Positions 18,614-29,500 of a DNA stretch of 64,000 nt are shown here, piece after piece; the stretch's first letter is position 1; each line of letters begins with the position of its first letter. A program made the position numbers and the translations under genes. Source of the stretch: Psychrobacter sp. P11G3 (GTDB taxonomy: Bacteria; Pseudomonadota; Gammaproteobacteria; Pseudomonadales; Moraxellaceae); NCBI RefSeq assembly GCF_001435845.1, contig NZ_CM003596.1, positions 620,001 through 684,000 on the forward strand, written 5' to 3'. The notes beneath the pieces were generated by a model, which had not been told where the DNA came from, searched no databases, and saw only the letters and a list, made by a program, of their open reading frames with translations.

Positions 18614-18892
18614 ATGAACGAATTGAATTCAAAAGCGAATACTTTAAGAATTGGTCCTGTGGGCAATAGCGTTTCTCTGTTTCTGCTCATTAGCTATCTC
18701 TTGTGCATAGGCTTTGGCCTACTCGCACCTGAGCAGATAAGCATGCATGAGGCTTGGGCACCGCTGCTACCTGGTTTTGAATGGCTGACATGGTCAGGTT
18801 TCCTAATTGGATTTGTCGAATCCTATCTTTATGGTTGGTATTTTGCGATTGTGTTTGTACCGCTATATCGCTGGTTTGCTAAAGCAGGATGA
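18614..18892 (+). CDS. DUF5676 small membrane protein
   Basis: The 92-residue product has two membrane helices (about 20-40 and 60-84). It matches the pattern of DUF5676 proteins, found next to copper or silver ATPases and DUF305 genes; the WSGFLIGFVESYLYGWY segment is typical. GGAGAG stands before the ATG. The function is unknown. It precedes the copper ATPase by 140 bases. Confidence 0.75.
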   Translation: MNELNSKANTLRIGPVGNSVSLFLLISYLLCIGFGLLAPEQISMHEAWAPLLPGFEWLTWSGFLIGFVESYLYGWYFAIVFVPLYRWFAKAG

Positions 18893-19032
18893 GTCTAGCG
18901 TAGCCATTGAATCTTCGGCTCAGATAGGTCAGCTATGCTGAGAACGACGGACAGTGCGCTAATCTTGGATGGGATCAAAAGCTGGTGACTTAGACCTAAA
19001 CTATCATTGCAATCAATAACGGGAACATAGTC

Positions 19033-21498
19033 ATGAAACACGATACGACGAAAAATACTTCGGACAGCGAAGACCATGATTGCTGTGACGGTACAGTGAA
19101 TACAGGCATAGAACCTAATAAAGATACCACTTACGATAAGGTGCCAACTGGCTATAGCGGAACCGTTTATACCTGTCCTATGCATCCTGAGGTCAGGGAT
19201 ACTGAAAAGAGCGATTGTCCGATATGCGGCATGTTCCTTAAACCTGAAGACGAGGTTGTTGATGAAGACAGTCATGCAAGTTGCCATGGTCATGGAGCGG
19301 ATACTTCTAACAGCACTGATGTAAAATCTATCAAAGGCGGTAAATACGACAAAGTTCCTGCTGATTATGATGGCACGGTCTACACCTGTCCTATGCACCC
19401 TGAAGTCAGAGATGTTGAGAATAGTGGCTGTCCAATATGCGGCATGGCACTTGAGCCTGAAACGCTTACTATCGGTGAAGAAGATACCTCAGAGCTCGAT
19501 GATATGACTCGTCGATTCTGGGTTTGTACAGTACTGACTGTACCGCTATTAATATATGTGATGAGCGGTATGTTTGACGTAAACGTAGTTAATTTCAGTC
19601 AGTATGGTATCTCCTCACAGATCTTACAATGGGCTGAGTTAGTGCTTGCGACCCCTGTCGTGCTTTGGGGCGCCGCCCCGTTTTTTGTCCGTGGTTGGCA
19701 GTCTATAAAAAGCCGCAATCTCAATATGTTTACTTTGATTGCGATAGGCGTAGGCGCTGCTTATATTTTTAGTATTGTCGCGACCTTTTTTCCCAATATT
19801 TTCCCAGACAGTTTCAGAGACGCTAATGGTCAAGTCGGTGTGTATTACGAAGCGGCAGCTGTCATTGTAACCTTAGTACTTTTGGGTCAAGTATTAGAGC
19901 TCAAAGCCAGAAGTCAAACTTCAGGCGCGATTCGAGCATTGCTTGAGCTCGCACCGCCGACTGCAAGACGTGTCGATGAAAATGGCAACGAAGTCGAAGT
20001 CTCGCTTGATGAGGTCGTCACTGGCGATAAGCTACGGGTTAAACCGGGTGAGAAACTACCCGTAGATGGTACAGTGATCGATGGCAATAGTAATGTTGAT
20101 GAATCAATGGTAACGGGTGAGCCAATCCCTGTATCAAAAGCACAAGGAGATACGGTTACTGGCGGTACGGTGAATGGCACTGGAACGCTATTGGTCGAAG
20201 CGGTCAATGTTGGAGCAGATTCGGTATTATCCAAAATTGTACAAATGGTTGCCGAAGCTCAGCGTAGCCGCGCACCTATACAGAAATTGGTAGATAAGGT
20301 AGCTGGGTGGTTCGTACCGATCGTGCTTATCTGCTCCGTCATTACCTTTATTGTCTGGGCGATATTCGGCCCTGAGCCCGCTATGGCTTATGCTTTGGTT
20401 AATGCGATTGCGGTACTGATTATTGCCTGTCCTTGTGCCCTTGGTCTGGCGACGCCGATGTCAATCATGGTTGGTACTGGCAAAGGCGCACAAAACGGCG
20501 TCCTCATCAAAAATGCTGAAGCGTTAGAGAGTATGGAAAAAGTCGATACTATTGTCGTCGACAAGACCGGAACACTGACCGCTGGTAAGCCCGAGCTTAC
20601 TGCAATTGACGCGCAGGTAGGTCAAGATGAAGACGAGTTCCTCGCATTGGTAGCCGCAGTAGAAAGTGCAAGCGAGCATCCTTTGGCAGAAGCTATCGTT
20701 AGAGCGGCTCAAGAAAGATCACTCATTATTCCTAAAGCTACTGACTTTAATTCGACTACTGGCGAAGGCGTACAAGCCGTGGTCGATGGTAAGAACATCG
20801 CTATTGGTAACTCTAAGCTTATGGAGCGTTTAAACAGCTTCGATCAGGATTTATCTACTAAAGCTGATGTCCGTAGAAAAGACGGTGAAACAGTCATGTT
20901 TGTGGCTATAGATGGTAAAGCTGCTGGTATTATTTCAGTTGCTGACCCTATTAAACCAAGCACCAAAGAGGCTATTTCACTGCTTCATGACGCGGGACTA
21001 AAAGTCGTCATGCTAACGGGTGATAACGAAAAAACCGCGCAGGCAGTCGCCAATAAATTAGGTATCGATGAAGTCCATGCCGACGTCTCACCAGAGGACA
21101 AAAACCGTATCGTCAAAGAGATGCAAGATAGCGGTAAATTGGTAGCAATGGCAGGTGACGGTATCAACGATGCGCCCGCACTAGCGCAGGCGAATGTTGG
21201 TATCGCTATGGGTACAGGAACAGATGTGGCGATGGAGAGTGCGGGTATTACCCTGCTAAAAGGTGATTTAATGGGTATTGCTAAAGCTTATAAGCTTAGC
21301 CACGCCACCATGCGCAATATCAGACAGAACCTGTTTTTTGCCTTTATTTACAATGCACTTGGTGTCCCAATTGCCGCAGGTGTGCTCTATCCCGTATTTG
21401 GGCTTCTACTTAGTCCAATGATAGCAGCGGCAGCTATGAGCTTGTCGTCATTCTCGGTGATTGTTAACGCGCTTAGACTACGTAGGTTAGACTTGTGA
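19033..21498 (+). CDS. Copper-exporting P1B-type ATPase with two N-terminal metal-binding motifs
   Basis: The 821-residue membrane pump carries two repeats of the heavy-metal-binding motif [11 protein letters not shown]...CPICGM (about residues 50-75 and 116-142) instead of classic HMA domains. This is as in SilP/CopF-type and related exporters. It then shows TGEP in the actuator, the metal-site [10 protein letters not shown], the phosphorylation site DKTGTLT, the SEHPLAEA nucleotide motif and [10 protein letters not shown]. It should export Cu(I) or Ag(I) from cytosol to periplasm at the cost of ATP. No separate metallochaperone gene is visible nearby. Confidence 0.94.
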   Translation: MKHDTTKNTSDSEDHDCCDGTVNTGIEPNKDTTYDKVPTGYSGTVYTCPMHPEVRDTEKSDCPICGMFLKPEDEVVDEDSHASCHGHGADTSNSTDVKSIKGGKYDKVPADYDGTVYTCPMHPEVRDVENSGCPICGMALEPETLTIGEEDTSELDDMTRRFWVCTVLTVPLLIYVMSGMFDVNVVNFSQYGISSQILQWAELVLATPVVLWGAAPFFVRGWQSIKSRNLNMFTLIAIGVGAAYIFSIVATFFPNIFPDSFRDANGQVGVYYEAAAVIVTLVLLGQVLELKARSQTSGAIRALLELAPPTARRVDENGNEVEVSLDEVVTGDKLRVKPGEKLPVDGTVIDGNSNVDESMVTGEPIPVSKAQGDTVTGGTVNGTGTLLVEAVNVGADSVLSKIVQMVAEAQRSRAPIQKLVDKVAGWFVPIVLICSVITFIVWAIFGPEPAMAYALVNAIAVLIIACPCALGLATPMSIMVGTGKGAQNGVLIKNAEALESMEKVDTIVVDKTGTLTAGKPELTAIDAQVGQDEDEFLALVAAVESASEHPLAEAIVRAAQERSLIIPKATDFNSTTGEGVQAVVDGKNIAIGNSKLMERLNSFDQDLSTKADVRRKDGETVMFVAIDGKAAGIISVADPIKPSTKEAISLLHDAGLKVVMLTGDNEKTAQAVANKLGIDEVHADVSPEDKNRIVKEMQDSGKLVAMAGDGINDAPALAQANVGIAMGTGTDVAMESAGITLLKGDLMGIAKAYKLSHATMRNIRQNLFFAFIYNALGVPIAAGVLYPVFGLLLSPMIAAAAMSLSSFSVIVNALRLRRLDL

Positions 21499-21575
21499 TA
21501 TGAATGTTAGGAAAAATTGTCAAAACGTAATGCCCAATACGGGTTTTATTAGAATTTAAAAATAAGGATATCGTT

Positions 21576-21860
21576 ATGGGTAGTTTTTCTATTACACATT
21601 GGCTGATTTTATTGGTTGTGGTGGTGGTCGTATTTGGCACCGCTAAGCTTAAAAATGCTGGTAAAGATTTAGGCGGTGCAGTAAAGGGTTTTAAAGAAGC
21701 AGTCAAAGATGAAGAAACCGAGCATGCTCGCAATAATCGTGCACTTGACCATGAAAATAGTAGTCCAGTTGCAAGTAATGATTTAAATACACAGGTAGGG
21801 GCTCAGGCTGATGATACAGAAATCAGCCCTGTCACCACTGATGATCAGCACAAAGTATGA
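21576..21860 (+). CDS. tatA: Twin-arginine translocase subunit TatA
   Basis: The 94-residue protein has the TatA layout: a short periplasmic N-terminus, one membrane helix (about 8-22), the [20 protein letters not shown] hinge and amphipathic helix, and a charged tail. TatA oligomers form the conduit for folded proteins. It is first in a tatABC run, 78 bases after the copper ATPase. TatE and TatA cannot be told apart by sequence here, but gene order says TatA. Confidence 0.93.
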   Translation: MGSFSITHWLILLVVVVVVFGTAKLKNAGKDLGGAVKGFKEAVKDEETEHARNNRALDHENSSPVASNDLNTQVGAQADDTEISPVTTDDQHKV

Positions 21861-21915
21861 AGCGAGCCGCTTATAAATAGCGGCACTAAATAGTCTTTTA
21901 ATATATGTGACTGTT

Positions 21916-22302
21916 ATGTTTGATATCGGGTTTTCCGAGTTACTCTTGTTTGGCATCATTGCTTTAATCGTATTGGGCCCAGAAAAACTGCCGCAGGCCG
22001 CGCGTACGGCTGGGCAATGGTATGCCAAACTGCGCCGTACAGTATCCACTCTACAGTCTGAAATAGAAGCTGAGCTTGATCTGGCTGAAACGCGCCAACA
22101 AATGCAAAATGAGCTTGCAAAAATTCGTCAGACTGAGTCAGATATGAAGCGTGAACTAGCAGAGATGCGCGGTAGTATGCAAAAATTTGAGCAGTCGCAG
22201 AACCAAAGCTTAGACGCTTCACATCAACCAATCACCTCTTATGATAAAGAGCATCAACCGAATACTTCCTCCTCGTTCATTAAACAGGAGGCGGATCAGT
22301 GA
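21916..22302 (+). CDS. tatB: Twin-arginine translocase subunit TatB
   Basis: The 128-residue product starts MFDIGFSELLLFGIIALIVL, the standard TatB N-terminus with Glu 8 in the helix and LGPEKLPQAAR at the hinge. An amphipathic helix and a long coiled-coil-like region follow. I choose ATG 21916 over GTG 21907 because it gives the canonical N-terminus. The stop overlaps the GTG of tatC. TatB and TatC together bind the twin-arginine signal. Confidence 0.93.
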   Translation: MFDIGFSELLLFGIIALIVLGPEKLPQAARTAGQWYAKLRRTVSTLQSEIEAELDLAETRQQMQNELAKIRQTESDMKRELAEMRGSMQKFEQSQNQSLDASHQPITSYDKEHQPNTSSSFIKQEADQ

Positions 22303-23123
22303 GCCTATTTAAAAAGCGAAAAAGTCGACAAGAAAAAATCGCTGCTACGGAACTTGAGGCGCCAACAGATACAACACAGAATAATGAGTCTGGAGATAGG
22401 TTAGGTACGCTCAGTGATATGCCTATCACTGAACACTTGATTGAACTACGCAAGCATCTCATCAAAATATGCGTGGCCGTCTTGATTATATTCTTAGCAT
22501 TGGTAGGGTTTTCACGAGAGCTCTATAATCTTTTATCAGACCCATTAGTGGCGCAGTTACCCATCAATTCGACCATGATTGCCACTGATATAACGTCAAA
22601 CTTTATGGCACCCATTCGCTTAACGGTTTTTGTCGCTGCATTTTTAGCGATGCCTTATATCCTGTATCAAATTTGGTCGTTTGTCGCCGCTGGCTTATAT
22701 AAGAAAGAGAAGAAAATTGCTATTCCTGTGCTGTTGTCTTCGATATTTCTATTTTATACGGGGGTTGCTTTTGCCTACTTTGTCGTGCTCAAAGGTGTAT
22801 TGAAATTTTTTATCCTATTCGCGCCGCAGAACGTTATACCGATGACCGATATTGATAGCTATCTGAGCTTTGCCCTCAAGTTGTTTATGGTGTTTGGACT
22901 GACTTTTGAGATTCCAGTGGTTACCTTACTACTGATAATGGTTGGAATCGTTTCTACTCAGAGTTTAGCAGACAAGCGTCGTTATATCATTGTCGGCTGC
23001 TTTGCGGTTGCAGCGGTAGTAACACCGCCTGATGGCATATCCATGCTCTTGCTAGCGATTCCTATGTGGCTATTGTTTGAGTTGGGTTTATTCTTAGCAA
23101 AAATGTTAATCAAAGAGGAATGA
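22299..23123 (+). CDS. tatC: Twin-arginine translocase subunit TatC
   Basis: The 274-residue six-helix membrane protein has an N-terminal basic extension (about 45 residues) and then the signature MPITEHLIELRKHLIK. The SFVAAGLYKKEKK and DSYLSFALKLFMVFGLTFEIPV blocks of the Tat signal-binding site follow. The start is GTG 22299, overlapping the tatB stop as GTGA, with AACAGGAGG seven bases upstream. In this window its only evident substrate is the multicopper oxidase CopA. Confidence 0.94.
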   Translation: MSLFKKRKSRQEKIAATELEAPTDTTQNNESGDRLGTLSDMPITEHLIELRKHLIKICVAVLIIFLALVGFSRELYNLLSDPLVAQLPINSTMIATDITSNFMAPIRLTVFVAAFLAMPYILYQIWSFVAAGLYKKEKKIAIPVLLSSIFLFYTGVAFAYFVVLKGVLKFFILFAPQNVIPMTDIDSYLSFALKLFMVFGLTFEIPVVTLLLIMVGIVSTQSLADKRRYIIVGCFAVAAVVTPPDGISMLLLAIPMWLLFELGLFLAKMLIKEE

Positions 23124-23259
23124 AGCACCGCTTTAGACTCAGGAAGTGAGACATTAAAAAGCAACTAGCATCATCGTAAAAACGCCAAATACCCCTTTTG
23201 TTTTTTGCTGTTTACTAGAGTATGTCAGCGTAAGCACTCTACTTAACGACGAGGTTTAA

Positions 23260-24552
23260 ATGGAACACTTAACCAGCAACAACGAAGAAACTAATGACGG
23301 TCTTGCAAATCAACTGAATCAAGAGTGCTACTGCATTACTCTCAATCGTAAAGCGCTCAATACAAGCCTTCAAGATCAATTAATGGAAACTAGAAACAAT
23401 CCAATAGGAGCGAACGAGCTTAATAAGCTTTTTTCAGCAACACCAGTGTTCGTCCCTAAAACAGAGATAGAGACAATGGTGCGAATCGTCGCAGCTATTG
23501 AGTCGGCTGCTAAACTTCCATCTTACCAACAGCAAGTATTGTCATGGGCACCCAAAATTGCTGCTTTCGATCCAGGGCCAATAGGAGCCTTTATGGGTTA
23601 TGACTTTCACTTAGGTAGCGATGGCCCTCAACTTATTGAGATCAATACTAACGCTGGAGGCGCATTTTTAAACGTAGCACTTGCCCGTGCACAAAAACAA
23701 TGCTGCCACCCTTCTGAGCAAAGTGCTGATATTACTAAAATGCTTGATGGGTTTGAAGAAGCTGTCACTAGCATGTTCATACAAGAGTGGCAGCGACAAT
23801 CAGCTACTGCCATGCCTAATCGCATAGCTATTATCGATAATGACCCTAAGAATCAGTTCATGTTTTTGGAGTTCCAGTTAGCACGTCAACTGCTCCAAGC
23901 TAAGGGCGTTGACACTGTGATACTAGATCCCTCTGAACTCGACTATGTCGATGGTGCTCTGACAGCCCATGGACAGAAAATCGATATGATATACAATCGT
24001 CTGGTCGACTTTGCATTTGAAAACCCTAACCACGCCGTGCTTAAAAGTGCTTATCTAGAGGGTGCTGTGGTGGTGACACCCAATCCCCATGTACATGCTA
24101 TGTTGGCCAATAAGCAAAACCTGACCTTGCTATCCGATTCGCAGACATTGCGCGCTTGGGGTCTAGATGAGGCTGCAGCGAGGTACCTTGAAAAGTCGAT
24201 ACCAAAGACTAAGCTTGTATCAAAAGACGAGGCAGCAGCGTTGTGGCGTACTCGGCGACAGCTGTTTTTTAAGCCAGTTGCTGGTCATGGAAGCAAAGGG
24301 GTCTATCGCGGTAGCAAGCTGACTCGACGCGTTTTTGAGAACATTCTTGATGAGGATTATATCGTACAGACCTTTGTTCCTGCAGGAGAGCGATCAATAA
24401 AAATTGATGACACTGTAACAACGAGAAAGGTGGATATACGTCTTTATACGTATGACGGACAACTGCTACTACCTGCGGCGCGTGTGTATCAAGGTCAGAC
24501 GACTAATTTCCGTACACCAGGAGGTGGGTTTGCGCCCGTCTTTCAGGTGTAA
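23260..24552 (+). CDS. ATP-grasp-like protein of unknown substrate
   Basis: The 430-residue protein has the feel of an ATP-grasp ligase. There is a central IEINTNAGG loop as in peptide-forming ATP-grasp enzymes, a nucleotide loop FFKPVAGHGSKGVYRG, and a C-terminal catalytic segment with VDIRLYTYDG and NFRTPGGGFAPVF. I do not recognise a characterised enzyme; a carboxylate-amine ligation, such as a peptide or glutathione-like thiol, is inferred. It follows tatC after 136 bases with no clear terminator between. A decayed copy of its last 29 codons lies at 25182-25268. Confidence 0.65.
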   Translation: MEHLTSNNEETNDGLANQLNQECYCITLNRKALNTSLQDQLMETRNNPIGANELNKLFSATPVFVPKTEIETMVRIVAAIESAAKLPSYQQQVLSWAPKIAAFDPGPIGAFMGYDFHLGSDGPQLIEINTNAGGAFLNVALARAQKQCCHPSEQSADITKMLDGFEEAVTSMFIQEWQRQSATAMPNRIAIIDNDPKNQFMFLEFQLARQLLQAKGVDTVILDPSELDYVDGALTAHGQKIDMIYNRLVDFAFENPNHAVLKSAYLEGAVVVTPNPHVHAMLANKQNLTLLSDSQTLRAWGLDEAAARYLEKSIPKTKLVSKDEAAALWRTRRQLFFKPVAGHGSKGVYRGSKLTRRVFENILDEDYIVQTFVPAGERSIKIDDTVTTRKVDIRLYTYDGQLLLPAARVYQGQTTNFRTPGGGFAPVFQV

Positions 24553-24592
24553 TGAGCTAAATAGCACCAACTGCTCTTAATGCTAACCTCTA

Positions 24593-25096
24593 TTAATTGG
24601 ATATCTGCCAACCTAGGAACATCCACTTGACAGTGTAGATTAACAGTATCGGAATGACCACCCACTGAACGAGCGGCAACGCACCTATGCTTAATAACGG
24701 AACATCAGGCATCAGCCCACTATAATTCCACCTTTGGCCAGCGCCAGTTGCCCAGTATTCAAAGAGTATTGTTACGGTCAGGCCAACGCCAAGGTATATC
24801 GATAAAGTCGACAGACGCCACGGCTTTGCAATCCAAAGCCAATCTTTTACAAATAACGCCGCAAGCACGTAGGCGCCAAAAGCAATATTGGCATCACCGA
24901 CGGTCGCACGCGTACAAAGCCAGACCACGTCCCAGTGTCTCGCTTCGGCCATACCGGAGAAGAACGGTACCTGTGCCATCTCCCAAAAAAAATGGAGAAA
25001 GAAACTTACGCTCCATATCATTAGGGCAAGCACTGCTGATGTCGCTGCTCGGCGGGATAGGTTTGCAAGAGTCATCATTCCTCCAAAAATAGCCAT
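24593..25096 (-). CDS. Small integral membrane protein, unknown function
   Basis: The 167-residue product has about four hydrophobic segments (22-41, 71-88, 97-118, 135-158). A conserved-looking SFFLHFFWEMAQVPFF block contains His, Trp and Glu that could be a functional site. It is convergent with the ATP-grasp gene and sits between that gene and the decayed copy of its tail. The start could be residue 1, 6 or 7. I do not recognise the family. Confidence 0.6.
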   Translation of the reverse strand: MAIFGGMMTLANLSRRAATSAVLALMIWSVSFFLHFFWEMAQVPFFSGMAEARHWDVVWLCTRATVGDANIAFGAYVLAALFVKDWLWIAKPWRLSTLSIYLGVGLTVTILFEYWATGAGQRWNYSGLMPDVPLLSIGALPLVQWVVIPILLIYTVKWMFLGWQISN

Positions 25097-25181
25097 AGCA
25101 ATAAATGCAGTTCCATGTTTACTCGTTCGTTATTACCAGACCGAAACGCCGCTTACTGGCGTCTCCCAACGGCAGATTAGT

Positions 25182-25268
25182 ATGTTACTTGCTGCGCGTG
25201 TTTATTAAGGTCAGGTGACTAACTTCCGTACGTCAGGTGGTGGATTCGTGCTTGCCTTTCAGGTGTGA
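25182..25268 (+). pseudogene. Duplicated, broken tail of the ATP-grasp gene
   Basis: The frame MLLAARVY-stop-GQVTNFRTSGGGFVLAFQV-stop matches the last residues of the intact gene (LLPAARVYQGQTTNFRTPGG and onward) over its full length. A CAA to TAA change broke it. Weaker similarity with a frame slip extends some 20 bases upstream. It marks a partial duplication across the membrane-protein gene. Confidence 0.78.
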
Positions 25269-25339
25269 AGGTATACCTCAGATCGTGTATGATACTCTTA
25301 GAACAATTTTTAAAACACCCTCTTAGTTCGGAAAAAGCG

Positions 25340-25729
25340 ATGAGTCAAACCGTTATCCATTATTTTCTACATTTTGGCATGCCGTTGATTATCGCCTATA
25401 TGTTTTTTCGTAGTGACTATAAGCGAGTTTATTTGATCCTAATAGCAACCATGCTAGTTGATTTAGATCATCTGCTAGCGACACCTATCTTTTCGCCCAA
25501 TCGTTGTAGTATTAATTTCCATCCGCTACATACTTATTATGCGATGGCAGTATATGCGGGCATGTTGTTTCTACCAAAGCCCTATAAGATAATTGGTTTA
25601 GGGTTATTACTGCATATGTTGACTGATTTAAATGACTGTATAATGACCTATATTAATTGTCCACAGTGTTTGAGTCAGGCTCCTGCCCGTGAGTTGGTAG
25701 CGTGGTTAGGCAGAGCTATTAAGTTTTAA
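25340..25729 (+). CDS. DUF6122-type small membrane protein
   Basis: The 129-residue product (from ATG 25340) opens with HYFLHFGMPLIIAYMFF and contains the motif VDLDHLLATPIF and a late LLHMLTDLNDC. These His/Asp pairs in membrane helices are the hallmark of DUF6122 and related metal-dependent hydrolase-like membrane proteins. The activity is unproven. An upstream in-frame start at 25265 would add 25 residues not typical of the family. It is the last gene of the copper half of the island. Confidence 0.7.
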   Translation: MSQTVIHYFLHFGMPLIIAYMFFRSDYKRVYLILIATMLVDLDHLLATPIFSPNRCSINFHPLHTYYAMAVYAGMLFLPKPYKIIGLGLLLHMLTDLNDCIMTYINCPQCLSQAPARELVAWLGRAIKF

Positions 25730-25938
25730 TACGGTTGTGACTACATCCCTTTGTATCTCTCTCATAAATCATCTCTTTAATGACTCCTAGAAGTAGATAT
25801 ATCGCTATCCAATCCTGAATAAGTCCTCGCATTAGATCGCTTGTGTTCCAATTCGAGGATTAAGGTTGTCTAGCTTGTTACTCTAAGCTTAGTGAGATAG
25901 CTCTGTTTCTAATCAGGCATAGCGGAAAGAATTAACCG

Positions 25939-26532
25939 CTACTTCTTTAGTTTAGTATGACTATTCAATGTGCCACGTGTTGTATCAAGCAGATCGGCGA
26001 CGTTATTTAATAAAATGTAATCTTTTGGGGTTTTTGATTCCCTATTGAATATTTCACTCCATATCTGACTTTTATACTCTTGCATTATTGTTTTAAGGCT
26101 TGGATACATAAGCCCAGGTTTAGCTAACGAGAGTATTGATATTGCTCGGATAAAGTCCATGTATATAAAGTCAATCACATCCTGATCAAATTCTTTCTTA
26201 ACTTGTTTCTTATGCTCAGGCTTAGAGTCTTTTTTAGAGGTTTTATAACTTAAGAAAATAGTATTGTTGTTATTAATATCTTTGAGGTTAAATACAGGTG
26301 AAAAACAACCACCAATGAGTAAATACTCATTCACATCCTTATTTACTAACGATACATTATGAATAGGTAAACTGTTATAACAATCAAACTTAGTCTGCAT
26401 AGATTTAATATAGGCTTCTTGACCACCACTTAAGTAGGCTTTCACTATTAGCTTAGTTAGTTGGCTAGCCAACGGATGAAGACTAATTTTAGTGCTACTA
26501 TTAATGCTGATAGACTTTGCTGACAGATTCAT
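25939..26532 (-). CDS. Small third protein of the recombinase trio
   Basis: The 197-residue product has no clear catalytic motif. Its C-terminal 25 residues (NNVADLLDTTRGTLNSH) resemble a helix-turn-helix, suggesting DNA binding. Its ATG overlaps the stop of the 1021-residue recombinase as ATGA, so it is translationally coupled. Position and size match the small accessory protein of Tn554-type (TnpC) or Gamma-Mobile-Trio (GmtX) modules, but I cannot confirm homology by eye. Confidence 0.6.
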   Translation of the reverse strand: MNLSAKSISINSSTKISLHPLASQLTKLIVKAYLSGGQEAYIKSMQTKFDCYNSLPIHNVSLVNKDVNEYLLIGGCFSPVFNLKDINNNNTIFLSYKTSKKDSKPEHKKQVKKEFDQDVIDFIYMDFIRAISILSLAKPGLMYPSLKTIMQEYKSQIWSEIFNRESKTPKDYILLNNVADLLDTTRGTLNSHTKLKK

Positions 26533-29500
26533 GGCTTGTGATCTCCTAAATTAATTCTTTGCCCTATCATAATGAAAGCGTAATGACAGAAAATTTGTAA
26601 AGTTCTAACGGTCCATTGCTTGATTGGGAGATTTGATTTCTCTCTATTATTAAGCCTAGTCTGCTCAGTTTGGCTAGATAGTGATAATTCAGCACGGATC
26701 TGCTTTTTGTATATCTTGCCGTTTAATTTATCAGCTACATTGCACTTTTTTATTTGAGATGAGGCAAGTAATTTCATCACAGGCTTCCATTGCTCTTTAT
26801 CATCATCGCTAGCTTGTGCATAATGGTATATTTTTAAATTAATATTTTTTTTAAAGACTAGTTGTCCTAATACTTGTATATAGCTATATAGATCTAATGC
26901 TTGATCAAAACTAATATGATTTTTATGGTATTGGGAGTTCATAAGCGTATGCGCTATAAACTGAAGCATAGATTCTCGTCTTTTTTCTATCTTATATAAG
27001 TCACGAAATTTATTGGTCATCTGCATGAGTATGTTGTTATCTTCGACATACCTGTCGAATACCGGTAATAAGCTCATATTATCATCAGGCGCGAATAATC
27101 TTGAATTACCATGTATGGTTTTAAAAGAAGGGTGATCTTGCAACTGCTGAGCGTTATTAAGCCATATTTCAAAAGTATTTTGATCAAGCTTATAAATATC
27201 CATTTTTTCCTTGAAATCTTCTTCCTTATCATGTACCTCAAGAGTCTGACGGACTTCATCGAATGAATATCTTTTTGGCTTTGTAGATGTTTTATCTTCT
27301 GTCTTTAGTAGTTCACTATGTTTTGGTTTAGGCAGTGGTTTAAGTTTGAGCTTGTTAAGCAAATAATAATTAATTGCAGTAGGTGTAGCACCTAACAGCT
27401 TTTCCCTACGTCTAGGAACGCTTAGTAATTTATAGTGTTTAGCCGTCAACTGGTAATCCATGTGCCAAAGTAGCAATCCAATCTGAATGTCAGTCAAATG
27501 CACATAAGAGTCAAAAGTAGTGCTAGGACTGGCATGTCCAGCTACTCCAGCTAAGGCATATATTTTTTTGTATTGTAGGGATGTCTCAATATAAGCCAAT
27601 ATTTTACAAGACTTGTCTTCGTCATAAGGTAATAAGTCTTTTAAAGTTTGAGAGCATTGATGCCCATTAAAAGCATTAGCTTTATCATACAAAAATGACA
27701 TTAATTGAAAATTAGTTAAGAAGCTATGTCTTAAATGATGGGTCGTGAGATGAGAAAGTCCTGTTGTAGTTTTAATTAACTGAGATATGGTTTTTGATAA
27801 ATCACTGGCACGATAAGCCATACCAGCTTGATTAGCGATTAAGGTATCCCCTTTACTTTTACTACGCCTAAGCTCGACTCTCTTGAAAAACGACATTTCT
27901 GAATTTGTTAAAAGTTGTTCTAACAATGTCCGTCTTAAGGCAGAACTCGTTTTATTATTACCATATTTATTATTACGCACTTCTAGATAAGCTGAAGTTA
28001 TAGCCACATCTTTTAATCTAATCTTAACTATTTCACCTATCCTGAGTCCACAGCGCTGCCCTAAAATCAAAGCGAGCTTCACCGCTTCTATTTCATCCTT
28101 AGTCATTTCAAGATTGTCAGCATTATTAAGAATAGCCTGAAACATGGTTTCTGAAAGATAGCCTGTCCTATGATGCGCTCGCTTGGTAGATGAAAAAGGT
28201 GCAATAGGTTCAATGCCATGATGATTAACTAAATATGCATGTATCTCATCAATATTAGTGGCAATAGCATTTTGAGCGTCTTTAGACTTACCAAGTTCGA
28301 TAAGTTCGCTATAAAGTTGAATATAATCCTCTTCAGTATGATCCTCAAATGCAACACCTTGAGTTAATGATAACCAGCGATTCGTAATACCACCGCTATG
28401 AGTCCGCATGCTGCTTACCTTTTTACTAGTCACTGTTTTCGTCAGTAACCAACCTACGATTGCAAGCTCACTCAAAGGAGCGTTGTTCGTTAATAAACGT
28501 TCATATAGCTGCTTGAGACCAATTGTGAATCTAGCCATTGAGGTTTTTCCATCTTTAGTCGTTTTCAATAGCTTTGCAATCTCAACGGTAATGGTAGGAT
28601 TGCCTTTTTTAGGTTCCACTGCGACATCTTTGTGACACTCAATGTTAATAGCTATCTTAGTAGTGGGCTTATGAGATATGCTAAAGATTAAAGACTGCCA
28701 GTTAGCTATTGACAGGCCATATGTCGTCTCCAAACCAAGTAGTAGATACCAAGTATGTTCTGGCAGATCTAAAAATAGATAATCTTCTAAAACATAGACC
28801 GCACCTATCAAAAACTCTTCTAAAGTCATAGATAGGTGATTTTGGCTAAGAGATTTTGTCATCTTTAACATTTGATAAAGATTTTGAACATCAGTACTAG
28901 ACTTTAATTTTCTAGTTTCATTCCCTTTGACATAGAGCTTGATCAAATAGCTCGTTAATGGCGATAAAAAGACTTTTACCTCATGCACCGCTTTTGAATT
29001 GCTATAAGTATTAGTATGATAGCTATTGTCGTCAATAATGAGAGTTACTACAGGCAGTTCAAATATGCTTTCTATAGTTAATGATTTGTCACTGATGCAA
29101 GATATAATCGTTTGCAATACTGGCTTTCTCAATATAGCACTGTGGAAAATCAGTGATAGCATCAAATCTGTGATAGTAATCTCGTAAGCTTTGCTAGCTA
29201 TACTATCCATCCAATATAAATAAAAATCTAATATTTGCTTTTTTTCAGAAAAGGTCACTTTATTTCTAAAGGACTTTGGACGGTATGAGGTAACGATAAG
29301 CTTTGGAAAGCCAATAGCAATGTCCTTATCTTCAATATAGTTTTGACAGCAGTTTACTGCTTCGTTATATCCTTCTACATAACTAAGATAGCCCTGAAAG
29401 TGTTTGTTTTCTGATAATCTCTTATCAAGCTGCTCCCACATAGCATTAAATATTGTTTGAGGATCACTTGAGGCAATAATTTGGTCAAAATCTATAGACT

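Noticed and set aside
18893..19032. Possible gene remnant between the DUF5676 and copper ATPase genes
   Set aside because: No frame aligns convincingly with a known protein; the GC-rich look alone is not enough.
24748..25208. Plus-strand frames opposite the small membrane protein
   Set aside because: Their products are basic and of low order, as expected for the antisense of a membrane gene; the minus-strand product has regular membrane helices.
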